A DNA stretch of 64,000 nucleotides from Halomicrobium zhouii (GCF_900114435.1 NZ_FOZK01000004.1:1-64000), one strand, 5' to 3'. Shown: positions 51,770 to 61,499, numbered from the stretch's first letter. The notes: generated from the sequence alone by a model not told the origin. A program made the numbers and translations.

Positions 51770-52723
51770 CTAGTCCACCGTCTCGATCAACTCCTCAGCA
51801 GTGGACGCGATCCGTCCTAGCCGGTCGTGAAGCGTCTCAGGAGCGTCGTCATCCCACGCTGCCAGGTAGAACGTCGAGTTATCCACGTCCAGTCCGAAAT
51901 GCCGACAGACGACGTACGCGACTGCCTCCGCTTCGACTTCGAGTTTTGCCTCCGCGTCGTCCTCGTCTGGTTCGAAATGGAGGATCGCATGGGCAAACTC
52001 GTGGATCAACGTCCGGGCCAGGTCGGCCTCGTTGTCACGGTCCCGGACCTCGACGAGAGGTCTAAGTGTCATCGGACTCCGCTGGGTACAGACACCCCGT
52101 ACTGAACCGTGATCCCAGTCTTCCGCCTTGATGATCCTGACCTCGACGTCGAGACGATCGCCGGCGGCAACGAGTGCGTCAACCAGCCCATCGGCATCGC
52201 CGTAAGCCGCAGTGTCGAGCTCAGGGAGTGGTTCACCCTCCGTCTGCGAAATGTCGAAGACGCTCGTGGGTCTGAACCCGACGAGGCCTTCAGACCACTC
52301 CTCGGGCGGCGTCTCGTCGTAGTCACAGTCGCTTTGCTCGTGGTAACTCGGGCTGTTCTCACATTCCGGACATCGGTTCGTGATGATCGGTGCCCAGATC
52401 CAGATGGCCGACTCCCCCTCCTGGACGTGGCGGTCGAATTCGGATTGCCAGGTATTGTAGCCGGCTACCCGCGTCGCTTCGGGACACTGGTGCTTGATCA
52501 AGAGGGTGTTGCGATGCGAGTAGTCGTGAAACCTGCTCTGGACGTCCAACCACTCTTGGAACTCCTCGCTTGCTCGTGCATCATCGGTCATCGATGCCAG
52601 GTCCTCGACCCACTGCTCGAGGGACTCCTGCATCTCCGTCGACCGGGTCTCACGCTCGTCGAACGAAAACTGGTTGTCGGCCGTCGCTGGAACGTCGTCG
52701 CTGAGTGAATCTGTTTGAGACAT
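51770..52723 (-). CDS. ArdC-like antirestriction protein with metallopeptidase motif
   Basis: A 317-aa protein. Residues about 35-105 resemble the ArdC single-strand DNA-binding domain (SRFHDYSHRNTLLIKHQCPEATRVAGYNTWQSEFDRHVQEGESAIWIWAPI). A four-Cys insert (CPECENSPSYHEQSDCDYDE) may bind zinc. The C-terminus has LIHEFAHAILHFEP and EVEAEAVAYVV, the HExxH...E metallopeptidase signature. Such proteins protect incoming plasmid DNA from host restriction. Its presence supports a conjugative or plasmid origin for this region. Confidence 0.85.
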   Translation of the reverse strand: MSQTDSLSDDVPATADNQFSFDERETRSTEMQESLEQWVEDLASMTDDARASEEFQEWLDVQSRFHDYSHRNTLLIKHQCPEATRVAGYNTWQSEFDRHVQEGESAIWIWAPIITNRCPECENSPSYHEQSDCDYDETPPEEWSEGLVGFRPTSVFDISQTEGEPLPELDTAAYGDADGLVDALVAAGDRLDVEVRIIKAEDWDHGSVRGVCTQRSPMTLRPLVEVRDRDNEADLARTLIHEFAHAILHFEPDEDDAEAKLEVEAEAVAYVVCRHFGLDVDNSTFYLAAWDDDAPETLHDRLGRIASTAEELIETVD

Positions 52724-52786
52724 TGAACACTCGCGGGAACAACCCCGCCACCCCCCTCGGGGCGATAAATACGCGGTTGCAGTCGA

Positions 52787-52963
52787 CTACGTCTCCTCGT
52801 CCTGGTCCGTAGCCCAGCCACGGTGGTAGAACACGAGCGAGGTTTTGTCTGCGAACGCTTCCCCGGTTGGCTCGTGGACGAACACCATCTCGTCGACGTC
52901 GATCGACACGATATTCTTCACGATTAGGTCACCGCTGACCCATCGTCGCTCGTCGATATGCAT
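52787..52963 (-). CDS. 58-aa small protein
   Basis: From ATG 52961-52963: an acidic beta-rich peptide (WVSGDLIVKNIVSIDVDEMVFVHEPTGEAFADKTSLVFYHRGW). It overlaps the end of the membrane gene at 52929-53579 by 35 bases in another frame. The orderly beta-strand pattern and acidic tail suggest it is real. No family is recognised. Confidence 0.5.
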   Translation of the reverse strand: MHIDERRWVSGDLIVKNIVSIDVDEMVFVHEPTGEAFADKTSLVFYHRGWATDQDEET

Positions 52964-53579
52964 CGAACAGCGTCGGCAGACCAAGCGGTAACGCCAGTAC
53001 GCCGAACGTTGCCTCCGTGGCGACGGCGAGCGACGACCTCCGAACGAGCATGACGAATGTGATGACGCCGATGGACGCGATAGCGTATGCGAGATTGCTC
53101 CAGAGCGGATCGTAGGTGGAGCAGTATGCCCAGCAGACGAACGTGTAGGCGGGAGCGTTCCACGTTGCCGGTTGCGGTTTCGGCCAAAAGAACCGGCAGT
53201 ACGTCGTGAGCCCAATCATCGCGAGTGTCGGGAGACCGACGAGCCACGTTGTGGGACCATACCGCGGCCGCCACACGAACCGTTCGTATCCTCGGAGAAA
53301 CAGCGCCGGTGCACACGTGATCCATAGCCAGATTCCAACGGTGTAACTCACCGGCCAATGTTCGATCCGTGGTTGGGTGATCGGAAAGCGATATACTTCG
53401 GGCAGTGAGAACCAGGGAAACGACGGGTCGGGGACTGGGTTCGTGAACAGGGCGAGGAGGCAGAGGGCAGTCCCGACGACAAGGCCGAAGAGACCGAATT
53501 TCGTGTACGTCTCCAGCCACTGTGGGAGCGAACGTCCCATGCGTTCGTCGGTCGTCGGTTTGAGAGCACTTCTCTTCAT
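52929..53579 (-). CDS. Membrane protein of the metal island
   Basis: A 216-aa protein with about five transmembrane helices (FGLFGLVVGTALCLLALFTNP, YTVGIWLWITCAPALFLRG, WLVGLPTLAMIGLTTYCRFFW, NLAYAIASIGVITFVMLV, TFGVLALPLGLPTLFDAY). No metal motif or known family is visible. It starts 3 bases after the permease gene's stop, so it belongs to the permease operon. Confidence 0.6.
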   Translation of the reverse strand: MKRSALKPTTDERMGRSLPQWLETYTKFGLFGLVVGTALCLLALFTNPVPDPSFPWFSLPEVYRFPITQPRIEHWPVSYTVGIWLWITCAPALFLRGYERFVWRPRYGPTTWLVGLPTLAMIGLTTYCRFFWPKPQPATWNAPAYTFVCWAYCSTYDPLWSNLAYAIASIGVITFVMLVRRSSLAVATEATFGVLALPLGLPTLFDAYRRATMGQR

Positions 53580-53581
53580 GT

Positions 53582-54979
53582 TCAGTGATGATCGTGTCCA
53601 CCAGACGCCGCGTTGGCGACGGGCCCGGTGGTTGCAAACTCCGCGGGCGTCTCTTCAAATCGCCGCTTGCACGTGTTCGAGCAGAAGTGGTACGACTCAC
53701 CGTCGTGGGCGACGGTCGGTCCATCCTCGTCCGTCCGCATCCCACAGACCGGGTCACGGTACTGACCGGGGGCCCCCAATCCACGCCGGTAGACGTACAG
53801 GAGGAATCCTGAGACGGCGAACGCGATCAGGTTGAGGTAGAACGTATAGTTCAGCTCGAAGTACGACTGTTCGGTTGCGGTCTGGCCGCCGGCGAGGTTC
53901 GGAACGATACCGAGCGCGTCGAACAGTTGCTCCATGAGGAATCCTGTGAACGCCATCGTGACGAAGAAGACGCCGAGGATGTACGCCATCACTTTCCAGC
54001 CGTAGTACTTGCGGTAGACGTTGAGGACGGGAATCGTGATGAGGTCGGCGTAGACGAACGCGATGACGCCGGCGAAGCTAACGCCGCCGCCCCAAAGCGC
54101 GACGGCGAAGGGAACGTTGCCCATGCTCCCGACGAAACTCAGAACGGCAATCGCGACACCCATCACCGCGTTTTCTGCGCTAACGAGGAGGCTATCGCCT
54201 TGGAGGAATAGCGTGTTCCAGACCCACTGCGGAACGAAGACGATCACGAACCCCGAAATCAGGAATCCGGCGATGACGTCTTTGTAGAGCATCGACCACT
54301 CCTTGCGGTACTGGTTCCCGACCTTGTACCAGCCGCCCCACGACAGGAGTTCGTCGCGCCAGCCGCCGGTGCTCGCCACCTCCTGCCGGTAGGTTTCCAT
54401 GCACCCTTCCGAGCAGAATTTGAGCGTCTCACCGCCGTCGGTGACGATGGAGTACTCGTCCTTGCCCTCCATCCCGCAGGTCGGGTCCTCGGAGACGCCG
54501 TGTTCGTGGTCCCGCTCGTTGAGTTCCTCGCGAACGCGGTCGAAGAGATTCTCGGGAAGCGTCAGGTGGACGATGACGGCCATCACCGCGATGAGGATCA
54601 CGCCGCCCAGCAGCTCGGCGACGAGAAACTCCCAGCCCAGCAGGATAAGGATCATTAACCCGAGCTCGACGATAAGGTTCGTCGACGCGAACATGAAGGC
54701 GAGAAAGTTGACGACGTGGGCGCCCTTCTTGAACAGGCCCTTTCCGATGGCGACGGCGCCGAAACTACAGCCGCTGCTGGCCGCCCCGAACAGCGTCGCT
54801 TTCGTGAGGCCGGCGACGTCACCGTCGCCGAGGACGGCCGCCATCCGTTCTTTGGAGACGTAGACCTGGACGAGGCTGGTGATCACCAGTCCCATGATGA
54901 TCGCCCACGCGGCCGTCCAGAGGAAGCCCACACCGATGCGAAGCGCCTCGAACACCTGTGGGAGGAGTTCGGCCTGCAT
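53582..54979 (-). CDS. Permease with YHS/TRASH metal-binding domains
   Basis: A 465-aa protein of the DUF318 predicted-permease family (about eight helices, with the conserved FGAASSGCSFGAVAIGKGLFKKGAHVVNFLAFMFASTNL region). Two Cys-rich YHS/TRASH modules are inserted: DPTCGMEGKDEYSIV...KFCSEGCMETY near residue 165 and DPVCGMRTDEDG...HFCSNTCKRRF at the C-terminus, which ends in a His-rich tail (GGHDHH). It is probably a heavy-metal efflux permease with metal-sensing modules. It is followed closely by a membrane gene and preceded by a SHOCT gene. Confidence 0.82.
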   Translation of the reverse strand: MQAELLPQVFEALRIGVGFLWTAAWAIIMGLVITSLVQVYVSKERMAAVLGDGDVAGLTKATLFGAASSGCSFGAVAIGKGLFKKGAHVVNFLAFMFASTNLIVELGLMILILLGWEFLVAELLGGVILIAVMAVIVHLTLPENLFDRVREELNERDHEHGVSEDPTCGMEGKDEYSIVTDGGETLKFCSEGCMETYRQEVASTGGWRDELLSWGGWYKVGNQYRKEWSMLYKDVIAGFLISGFVIVFVPQWVWNTLFLQGDSLLVSAENAVMGVAIAVLSFVGSMGNVPFAVALWGGGVSFAGVIAFVYADLITIPVLNVYRKYYGWKVMAYILGVFFVTMAFTGFLMEQLFDALGIVPNLAGGQTATEQSYFELNYTFYLNLIAFAVSGFLLYVYRRGLGAPGQYRDPVCGMRTDEDGPTVAHDGESYHFCSNTCKRRFEETPAEFATTGPVANAASGGHDHH

Positions 54980-54988
54980 GGTTCGTCT

Positions 54989-55363
54989 CTAGTGTTCGGT
55001 TTCGAGTCGTTCGCGACGCCGTTCGAACTCTTCGTCGTCGATATCGCCCCGGGCGTACGCGGACCGGAGCTCCTCCATAGCGTGATCGGCCGAACCACTA
55101 GCGGACGTCAGTGCTCTGTAGCCGAGATAGCCAGCACCGGCGAAGAGGGCCAGGAACAGGAGCGGCATCCCTACGCCGACGACGAACATCCAGCCCGAGC
55201 CCCCGTCGCTCGCTCCCCACATGCCGTGATCCCACGTGCCGCCCATCATGGGCCCCATACCCATCACGCCAAATCCCATCGCGAACACTGGGAGGACGAC
55301 GAGTGCTCCGACGATTGCGAGAACGACCCAGACGAGTTGCCGATCGGTTGTGTTGGTAGCCAT
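54989..55363 (-). CDS. SHOCT-domain membrane protein
   Basis: A 124-aa protein with two helices (VWVVLAIVGALVVLPVFAMGFG and WMFVVGVGMPLLFLALFAGAGYLGY), a Met-rich loop (MGMGPMMGG) of the kind that binds copper, and a C-terminal SHOCT motif (AMEELRSAYARGDIDDEEFERRRERLE). It lies 9 bases upstream of the permease gene, so they form one operon. Confidence 0.8.
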   Translation of the reverse strand: MATNTTDRQLVWVVLAIVGALVVLPVFAMGFGVMGMGPMMGGTWDHGMWGASDGGSGWMFVVGVGMPLLFLALFAGAGYLGYRALTSASGSADHAMEELRSAYARGDIDDEEFERRRERLETEH

Positions 55364-55621
55364 GGTGATTTCCCCGAGTCGCGCCGAAGTGCGATCTCTA
55401 CCTGACTAGACGGGGGCATCGTTCAATGCGATTGTCCTTCGCATGTCAAATCAAATCGAATCCCTGACATAGAATTCGAAGGTAGGAGCCATGGTAATCT
55501 GGAGTTTCGAATGTGGTAAAGTCAGCAACCCGCACTCCGTAGTCCACAATCGAGTGTCATGGCTAGCTCCAGTTTCCAAGGCGCAACTGAGAAAGTCAGC
55601 CCCGTCATATAGTGAAATGCA
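55364..55621. other. Divergent promoter region
   Basis: 258 bases between the SHOCT-permease operon (minus) and the copper chaperone gene (plus). No gene is supported; both promoters should lie here. Confidence 0.4.
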
Positions 55622-55819
55622 ATGACCAGAACGTTGATCGTCGAAGGGATGACCTGCGGCCACTGCGAGCAGACCGTCGAAGAAGCTCTCGAAGGTGTCG
55701 CTGGCGTGACCGACGCGACGGCCGACCGCGAGACCGAACAGGCGACGGTCGAGGGCGACGCTGACCCGGACGTCATGGTCGCCGCCGTCGAGGACGCGGG
55801 ATACGAAGCGAGCGCCTGA
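55622..55819 (+). CDS. copZ: Heavy-metal-associated domain protein (copper chaperone)
   Basis: A 65-aa single HMA domain: VEGMTCGHCEQTVEEALEGVAGV carries the CxxC metal site, and the beta-alpha-beta pattern continues to VEDAGYEASA. It should carry Cu(I) in the cytoplasm to a P-type ATPase or regulator. It lies within 4 kb of the CopB-type ATPase and the permease operon. Confidence 0.87.
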   Translation: MTRTLIVEGMTCGHCEQTVEEALEGVAGVTDATADRETEQATVEGDADPDVMVAAVEDAGYEASA

Positions 55820-55867
55820 CGGCCGCAGTAGGGACTGCTGTCGACGATTGGCCTTCTCAATCCACAG

Positions 55868-56074
55868 TCACTCGGGTCTCCACTCGCAAGCGTCACCTGT
55901 GGTGAGGTCGTTGTCGTCCACGTGGGCAGAGAGGCAGGCGTAGTTACAGAAGTACGTCGGCGAGCCACAATCGGCGGTGCAATCGCGAACGCAGATCGGA
56001 TCGTGATCGAAGATCGGGGATTCGCAATACGCACAGGTTTGATCCGCGTCGGGGGTCGAGACAGTCGTCGACAT
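55868..56074 (-). CDS. Small Cys-rich zinc-binding protein (DUF7576-like)
   Basis: A 68-aa protein with CAYCESPIFDHDPICVRDCTADCG...YFCNYACLSAHVDDN. Seven cysteines and two histidines give at least two possible metal sites, and CNYACLSAH resembles the YHS/TRASH end. It is probably a metal-handling or sensing protein in this island. Function is unproven. Confidence 0.7.
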   Translation of the reverse strand: MSTTVSTPDADQTCAYCESPIFDHDPICVRDCTADCGSPTYFCNYACLSAHVDDNDLTTGDACEWRPE

Positions 56075-56196
56075 GGTAAGTCCAACGGTGCGAATCGGGA
56101 AATCGCTTTGCGTAGTCGGGTGGTCCTGTCAAGGGTTGAAACGCTTATTCGCCGGCACAGCGAATCACTCGCCCTCCCTCAACCTAACCTCGGACA

Positions 56197-56999
56197 TCAG
56201 AAGACACCGGCGACGAACCCGAACCCCATGATGATCAGAATCGTAGCGGAGAAGGCTGGAGGTACGGCGTGTAACGTTCAACCGTCTCCTCGTAGCGGTG
56301 ATAGCCACCGATGAGGACCATCGTCAACCCGACGATCCCGACGACGACCGTAATCGCGTACGCAGTCATGAGTTCGAGGCAGTACTCGGAGCCGGTACAG
56401 AGTGCGATGATCTCGAACTCCTCCTCGTGCGCGAAGCCGAGGAGAAATGCGAACCAGGCGATTCCCAGGAGGCCCCGGTCCGTAGCGTTGGCGGCGGTAT
56501 AGTGAGCCCCGTCGACGAACGGCACGAGCCCTCGCAAGCGGGCGACGATGCTGCCTGAACGGTGGTCGTGTGAATGATGGTGAAGTTCCTCATCACTGTG
56601 TTCGTGTTCGTGCCCGTGTTCGTGTTCCTCCTCGTGGCTCCCGTGAGCGTGGCTGTGGCCGTGGCGATACTCTCGAATGCCGAGGAGAACGAGTAAGATG
56701 CCGGCGACGAGACTGACTGGCCCACCGATCTGCACGTCGCCGAATAGCCTGACGGGTTCGTTGACCTGGGTCAAATTGAAATATCCCTTCGCGTAGAAGA
56801 ACGCGACGACCATCGCGATGCTGCTGACGAGGTGGCCGACCCCGATGATGAAACTCGCTGCGAACCCGTACAGCCACTTGTTGGATTGATCGAGTGCGTA
56901 CGAAGCGGCGATGGGCCACCCGTGACCCGGTTCGATACCGTGAACGGCCCCGAGGAGGATGGCCCCGACCAGTAGTCCCAGTGCTTCACCGTGCAACAT
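56197..56999 (-). pseudogene. NicO-type nickel/cobalt exporter with 3' frameshift
   Basis: The frame encodes a NicO/RcnA-like membrane protein: LLGAVHGIEPGHGWP, a His-rich cytoplasmic loop (REYRHGHSHAHGSHEEEHEHGHEHEH), and FLLGFAHEEEFEI. After YTPYL it ends prematurely at 56235. A neighbouring frame continues PAFSATILIIMGFGFVAGVF to a stop at 56197, which is the expected last helix. The span of 803 bases is one short of a codon multiple, so a one-base loss in the CTCC run is likely. It is divergent from nikR. Confidence 0.8.
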
Positions 57000-57105
57000 C
57001 GTCGTACGTCACTCTCGGTGAAGTGGAAGAATAACGGTTGTTAATACCGAAACGGGCGTCTCGTCATACTCACCTTCCTTACGTGGCGCGTCTAAGGAGC
57101 AGACC

Positions 57106-57501
57106 ATGCGGACGAGTTTCAACATCCCGGACGAGATCGTTGAGGAATTCGACCGGGTCTGGCAGGATCAGGGAATCGACAACCGGTCGCGAGCGGTACG
57201 CGAGGCGATGCAGGAGTACGTTGAGGCCCATTCGCGCCTCGACGATCTGGCCGGCGAGGTGGTCGCGCTGGTCGCCTTCGACTACCGACACCACGACGTC
57301 ATCGGGGAACTCCACGCCGTCCAGCACCAGTATCAGGACGTGATCCTCAACACGAGCCACACCCATCAGGGTGAGTGGTGTCTCGAATCGCTCTTTTGCC
57401 GGGGTCCAGTCGGCCGCGTTCGGGAGCTGAGCAATCGACTTCGAGACTTCGACGGCGTCCGGCGGGTGAAGATCATGGTCATCCGCGACGGTCAACCGTG
57501 A
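57106..57501 (+). CDS. nikR: Nickel-responsive regulator NikR
   Basis: A 131-aa CopG/NikR protein. N-terminal ribbon-helix-helix (RTSFNIPDEIVEEFDRVW, NRSRAVREAMQEYV) is followed by the ACT-like metal domain with VQHQYQDVILNTSHTHQGEWCLESLFCRG, the His/His-x-His/Cys set that binds Ni(II) square-planar. It should repress transport genes when nickel is bound. It is divergent from the NicO-type exporter, suggesting that exporter as its target. Confidence 0.88.
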   Translation: MRTSFNIPDEIVEEFDRVWQDQGIDNRSRAVREAMQEYVEAHSRLDDLAGEVVALVAFDYRHHDVIGELHAVQHQYQDVILNTSHTHQGEWCLESLFCRGPVGRVRELSNRLRDFDGVRRVKIMVIRDGQP

Positions 57502-57525
57502 CCGGGTCGCTGGAAGAAGCGACAG

Positions 57526-59793
57526 CTAATCCGCGGGCCGAGCGTCCGTGGTCGGCGACACGCCGGGAAGACTCGGTACGGAGAGGTCGACGCGGCGGAG
57601 GAGCTGTGCGTTGATCGCCACGATGACCGTGCTCAACGACATCAGGAGGGCGCCGATGGCGGGCGACAGGAGGATGCCGATAGGCGCGAGGACGCCCGCA
57701 GCCAGTGGGATGGCGAAGACGTTGTAGCCGGCGGCCCAGACGATGTTCTCTTGCATCTTCCGGTAGCTCGCTTTGCTCAGCTTCACGAGCCGGACGACGT
57801 CCATCGGATTGTTCTGGACGAGGATTACGTCTGCGGACTGGACAGCGACGTCGGTCCCGCTGCCGATGGCGATACCGACGTCGGCTCTCGTAAGCGCCGG
57901 TGCGTCGTTGACGCCGTCGCCGACCATCCCGACCAGTTTGCCCTGATCCTGTAGCTCCTGGACCTTCACATCCTTGTCTTCGGGTAGGACTTCGGCGAAC
58001 ACCGTGTCGATCCCGAGTTCGTCGGCGACGGCGTTTGCCACGTCCTCGGAGTCCCCAGTCAGCATTGCGACCTCGATATCGAGTTCGTGAAGCGCGTCGA
58101 CGACGGCGTAGCTCGCTTCACGGATCACGTCCGCCATCGCGAAGGCGGCTACCAGTTCGCCCTTCCGGCTCGCGGGTCCTTCGTCCCCGCTCGCTCGTTC
58201 CGATGCCTCGCTCCGCGCGGCCCCGCGAACGAGGTAGACGACCGTTTGTGCATTCTCACCCGCTTCCTTAGCGAAGGACTGGAGCGTAGACGGAACCTTG
58301 CTGTCGAGGTGGTTCAACAGGTTCGGCCCACCGACGTAGACTTCGTCGCCGTCGACGAAGGCCCGAACGCCGCGTCCTTTCATGGCCTCGAAGTCCTCGG
58401 CGTCTGGCACGTCGACAGCTCTCTCCTCGGCAGCTTCCCTGATGGCCCGGGCGATCATGTGCTCCGAGTCGGACTCGACGGCTGCGGCCAGCGCCAGTGC
58501 TTCGTCCTCGTCGACGCCCTCGACAGTTTCCATCCCGACGACGCCGTGTTCGCCTTCGGTGAGCGTCCCGGTCTTGTCGAAGATGATCGAATCGAGGTTG
58601 CGGGCGTCCTCCATGGCGATCCGGTCGCGGATGAGCATCCCGTTTCGTGCGGCCAGCGACGTATTGATCGCGACGACGAGTGGGATCGCGAGGCCGAGCG
58701 CGTGGGGACAGGCGATGACGAGAACGGTGACCGTCCGGGCGACGACGTTGGCATCGAAGGTCGTCGCGACCGTCCACGCCACGGCAGTAACGGCAGCGGC
58801 GGCGAGGGCCGCGTAGAACAGCCAGCCGGCCGCCCGGTCGGCGAGCACCTGGGTCTTCGACTTGCTGCTCTGGGCTTCCTCGACGAGGCGCATGATCCCC
58901 GCAAGGGTCGTGTCCTCACCGATCGCGTCGACCCGGACACGGAGGCTCCCGTCGCCGTTGACGGTCCCGCCGATGACCTCGTCGCCGGGCTCTTTCGAGA
59001 CCGGCTTCGACTCGCCGGTGATCATCGCCTCGTCGACGTCGGAGTCGCCCTCTTCGACGACGCCGTCGGCCGGGACACTGGCTCCCGGTCGGACGAGAAC
59101 GAGATCGCCCTCGGAGAGGTCGCTCACCGGCACGTCTTCCGTCTCTCCGGACTCCATTATCCGCTCGGCGGTGTCGGGCATCAGCTTCGCCAGCTCGTCG
59201 AGTGCGCTCGAAGCACGACGGACCGACCGCATCTCGATCCAGTGGCCGAGCAGCATGATGTCGATGAGCGTCACTAGCTCCCAAAAGAACGGTTCACCGA
59301 AGTCGATGGTGACGGTCGCAAGACTGTAGACGAACGCGACCGAGATGGCCATCGAGATGAGCGTCATCATGCCCGGCGAACGGTCTTTCAGCTCCGGGAT
59401 GGCCATCTTCAGAAACGGGACGCCACCGTAGAGGAAGACGACGACGGCGAGGCCGGGGATCACCCACTCGACGCCCGGGAACGGTGGTGCAGTGTACCCG
59501 AGATTCTCCTGGACGAACCCGCTGTAGACGACGACCGGAATAGAGAGCAGCGTCGAAACGAAAAAACGCCGCCGGAACATCTGCTCGTGTCCCTCGTGCA
59601 TTCCGCCGTGTCCATCATGTCCGTCGTGACCGTCGCCGTGGCCCCCGTGGTGCTCGTGTTTCTCCTCGATTTCCGCTTCGACCTCGTCCGCATCTTCGGC
59701 CTCCGCTTCGAGCACCGACTGTTCCGTCCGCGAGTCGGCTGAATCTCCGCCTTCCTCCCCATTCTCCGCATCGTGGTGGGAGTGGTCGTCCAT
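57526..59793 (-). CDS. copB: CopB-type heavy-metal P-type ATPase
   Basis: A 755-aa P1B-ATPase from ATG 59791-59793. The His-rich N-terminus ([28 protein letters not shown]) binds metal. The membrane motif is [11 protein letters not shown] (CPH, group P1B-3, Cu(II)/Ag(I) export). The catalytic loop has DKTGTLTEG (phosphorylated Asp), [14 protein letters not shown] and [11 protein letters not shown]; the actuator motif is TGES. Residues about 521-542 ([20 protein letters not shown]) have no place in the family and are encoded by a palindromic repeat at 58169-58233. No HMA domain is present. It lies 25 bases from the convergent nikR end. Confidence 0.9.
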   Translation of the reverse strand: MDDHSHHDAENGEEGGDSADSRTEQSVLEAEAEDADEVEAEIEEKHEHHGGHGDGHDGHDGHGGMHEGHEQMFRRRFFVSTLLSIPVVVYSGFVQENLGYTAPPFPGVEWVIPGLAVVVFLYGGVPFLKMAIPELKDRSPGMMTLISMAISVAFVYSLATVTIDFGEPFFWELVTLIDIMLLGHWIEMRSVRRASSALDELAKLMPDTAERIMESGETEDVPVSDLSEGDLVLVRPGASVPADGVVEEGDSDVDEAMITGESKPVSKEPGDEVIGGTVNGDGSLRVRVDAIGEDTTLAGIMRLVEEAQSSKSKTQVLADRAAGWLFYAALAAAAVTAVAWTVATTFDANVVARTVTVLVIACPHALGLAIPLVVAINTSLAARNGMLIRDRIAMEDARNLDSIIFDKTGTLTEGEHGVVGMETVEGVDEDEALALAAAVESDSEHMIARAIREAAEERAVDVPDAEDFEAMKGRGVRAFVDGDEVYVGGPNLLNHLDSKVPSTLQSFAKEAGENAQTVVYLVRGAARSEASERASGDEGPASRKGELVAAFAMADVIREASYAVVDALHELDIEVAMLTGDSEDVANAVADELGIDTVFAEVLPEDKDVKVQELQDQGKLVGMVGDGVNDAPALTRADVGIAIGSGTDVAVQSADVILVQNNPMDVVRLVKLSKASYRKMQENIVWAAGYNVFAIPLAAGVLAPIGILLSPAIGALLMSLSTVIVAINAQLLRRVDLSVPSLPGVSPTTDARPAD
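58169..58233 (-). repeat. Palindromic element inside the copB coding sequence
   Basis: CTCGCGGG/CCCGCGAACGAG arms enclose GGAACGAGCGAGCGGGG (minus strand), a near copy of bases 26-61 of the window. The length is compatible with the reading frame and adds about 21 residues to the ATPase without breaking it. Confidence 0.65.
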
Positions 59794-60004
59794 TAGTCTC
59801 TCAGTGGGCAGAAGTACGGCACCAGGGGTGATGGATTTGTGGTCTATTCTAGCGTCTTCACACCTGTGAATTTTCCCTCGAAACGGAACACCCTCCACGC
59901 TGCGAACGATTCTACCGTTCCGTACCCAATCCGCAACCATCGGCTGAATACTGCGTCCGGCGATGGGACGAACCGATAGGAGACAGCCACCTGAGAGGGT
60001 TCGT
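59794..60004. other. Divergent promoter region
   Basis: About 210 bases between the CopB-type gene (minus) and the plus-strand gene at 60005. Promoters of both are expected here. No gene or clear palindrome was seen. Confidence 0.4.
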
Positions 60005-60772
60005 ATGGAAGGCCACGATCACAGCTTACTCCCAGATGAAACACCCCAGGGATACGGCCCTGCCGGGCATGCAGTCCCTGGCGGATTAGCGCTCGCTGCG
60101 AATGGTCTTCGGTTCGTCCCGGCCGAGACTCGCTTCGAGCCCACGGTGGAGACTGATTGGGAGTTTCAGATAGCGAACGACGACACCATCGTCACCTCGT
60201 TCGATCGGGCGCACGGCGAGTCGAGTCACCTGATCGTCGTTCGTCGGGACCTCTCTCGCTTCCAGCATCGTCACCCGTCACTATCCAACGACGGGACTTG
60301 GAATGTTCAGGATCTGGAACTTCCCGACCCTGGTGTGTATCGCGCGTTCGTCGACGTCGTCGTCGACGGTCACCCGACGACGCTCGGGTACGACCTGTTC
60401 GCCCCGGGCGAGTTCGACGTTGCGCCGCGACCGACCTCGTCGAGGATGGCACACGCCGACGGGTACGACGTGCGTCTCCTCGTGGACGACGTATCCGTCG
60501 ACGACTCCGTGCAGCTGGAGTTCGAATTCCGACGGGATGCCGAGCTCGTGTCCCACCTCGGCGAGTACCTGGGTGCTCGCGGGCATCTCGTCGCGCTACG
60601 GGAGGGAGACCTCGGTTATCTTCACGTCCATCCGATGGAGACCGACCTCGAGGAAGGACGAGTTTCCTTTGGTGCCCGGTTCCCGACGCCGGGACGGTAC
60701 CGCCTTTTTCTCCAGGCACGTCCAGACGACCACCTCGTGACGACACACTTCGACGTCCAGGTGAACGAGTGA
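60005..60772 (+). CDS. Conserved soluble protein linked to metal-resistance genes
   Basis: A 255-aa protein from ATG 60005. The pattern [65 protein letters not shown] and the repeat [23 protein letters not shown]...[12 protein letters not shown] corresponds to a bacterial and archaeal family of unknown function; the spaced His residues (HxHP twice) could bind copper. It follows the divergent CopB gene and is probably regulated with it. Confidence 0.7.
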   Translation: MEGHDHSLLPDETPQGYGPAGHAVPGGLALAANGLRFVPAETRFEPTVETDWEFQIANDDTIVTSFDRAHGESSHLIVVRRDLSRFQHRHPSLSNDGTWNVQDLELPDPGVYRAFVDVVVDGHPTTLGYDLFAPGEFDVAPRPTSSRMAHADGYDVRLLVDDVSVDDSVQLEFEFRRDAELVSHLGEYLGARGHLVALREGDLGYLHVHPMETDLEEGRVSFGARFPTPGRYRLFLQARPDDHLVTTHFDVQVNE

Positions 60773-60894
60773 CCCGAGTTCGCCTGCCCTTGGGTTGGAC
60801 CGAATCTCTTGGAATCGCTGACTAGTGAGTGGAAGACGAACGAACCGGAATCGCGTGAAGGCACTTCTGTCGTGGACGCGAAGCGGTACGTGCT

Positions 60895-61206
60895 ATGAGC
60901 AACGACGCAGAGACGGTCGAAGGGTACGTTATGGACGCCGGTTGTATCCGTAAAAACGCGCGAGACGAGCTGTTGGAAAAGGCACGCGTCCACACCAGAG
61001 ACTGCGCCCTCATGGGCCACTGCATCGAAAGTGGGTACGGTATCGTCACTGAGGCCGACCGCGTGACGATGCTCGATTCCGAAGCCACCCCGCAAATAGT
61101 GAACGTAGTCGAGCAGTCGGATACGGAAGAGGGGATCCAGTTGCGTGTGGCGCGCGAAGTACGTGATGGTGCGATGGTGACGGTCGCCGTCACGGAAATC
61201 GAGTAG
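60895..61206 (+). CDS. Small Cys-containing conserved protein
   Basis: A 103-aa protein. GYVMDAGCIRKNARDELLEKARVHTRDCALMGHCIESGYGIVTEADR contains three Cys and the HTRDCALM motif found in a widespread small family of unknown function (secreted versions occur in bacteria). No signal peptide is visible. It probably belongs to the metal island. Confidence 0.65.
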   Translation: MSNDAETVEGYVMDAGCIRKNARDELLEKARVHTRDCALMGHCIESGYGIVTEADRVTMLDSEATPQIVNVVEQSDTEEGIQLRVAREVRDGAMVTVAVTEIE

Positions 61207-61223
61207 CGGGAGGGCGTCCTCAC

Positions 61224-61499
61224 TCACCCGCGGTCGGCGGCGGTTCGTAACGCCTCGTACTCCTCGCGGAAGAGCGACTCACACGAGGTACAGCAGAGGT
61301 AGTACCGCCGTTCCTCCACAGTCGCCGACACACCGTCCCCGTGGACCGATTTCCCGCACTGGGCGCATTCGAGCGCGAGGTCTCCTTCGTCGACTTGCGG
61401 ATTCAACGTCGAATTCGCGACCTTCCGGATTTCGTAATCCCTGAGCCGGTCGCTGTCGATATGCTCCTCATCCTCTCTGAGTACCAGGACTGCTCTCAT
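61224..61499 (-). CDS. TRASH-domain protein
   Basis: A 91-aa reading; the C-terminal half ALECAQCGKSVHGDGVSATVEERRYYLCCTSCESLFREEYEAL is a TRASH/YHS-type four-Cys metal site. The N-terminal 30 residues (RLRDYEIRKVANSTLNPQ) lie where composition changes and may not be original, so the true start may be further inside or the gene may be fused to foreign DNA. TRASH proteins act in metal sensing. Confidence 0.55.
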   Translation of the reverse strand: MRAVLVLREDEEHIDSDRLRDYEIRKVANSTLNPQVDEGDLALECAQCGKSVHGDGVSATVEERRYYLCCTSCESLFREEYEALRTAADRG

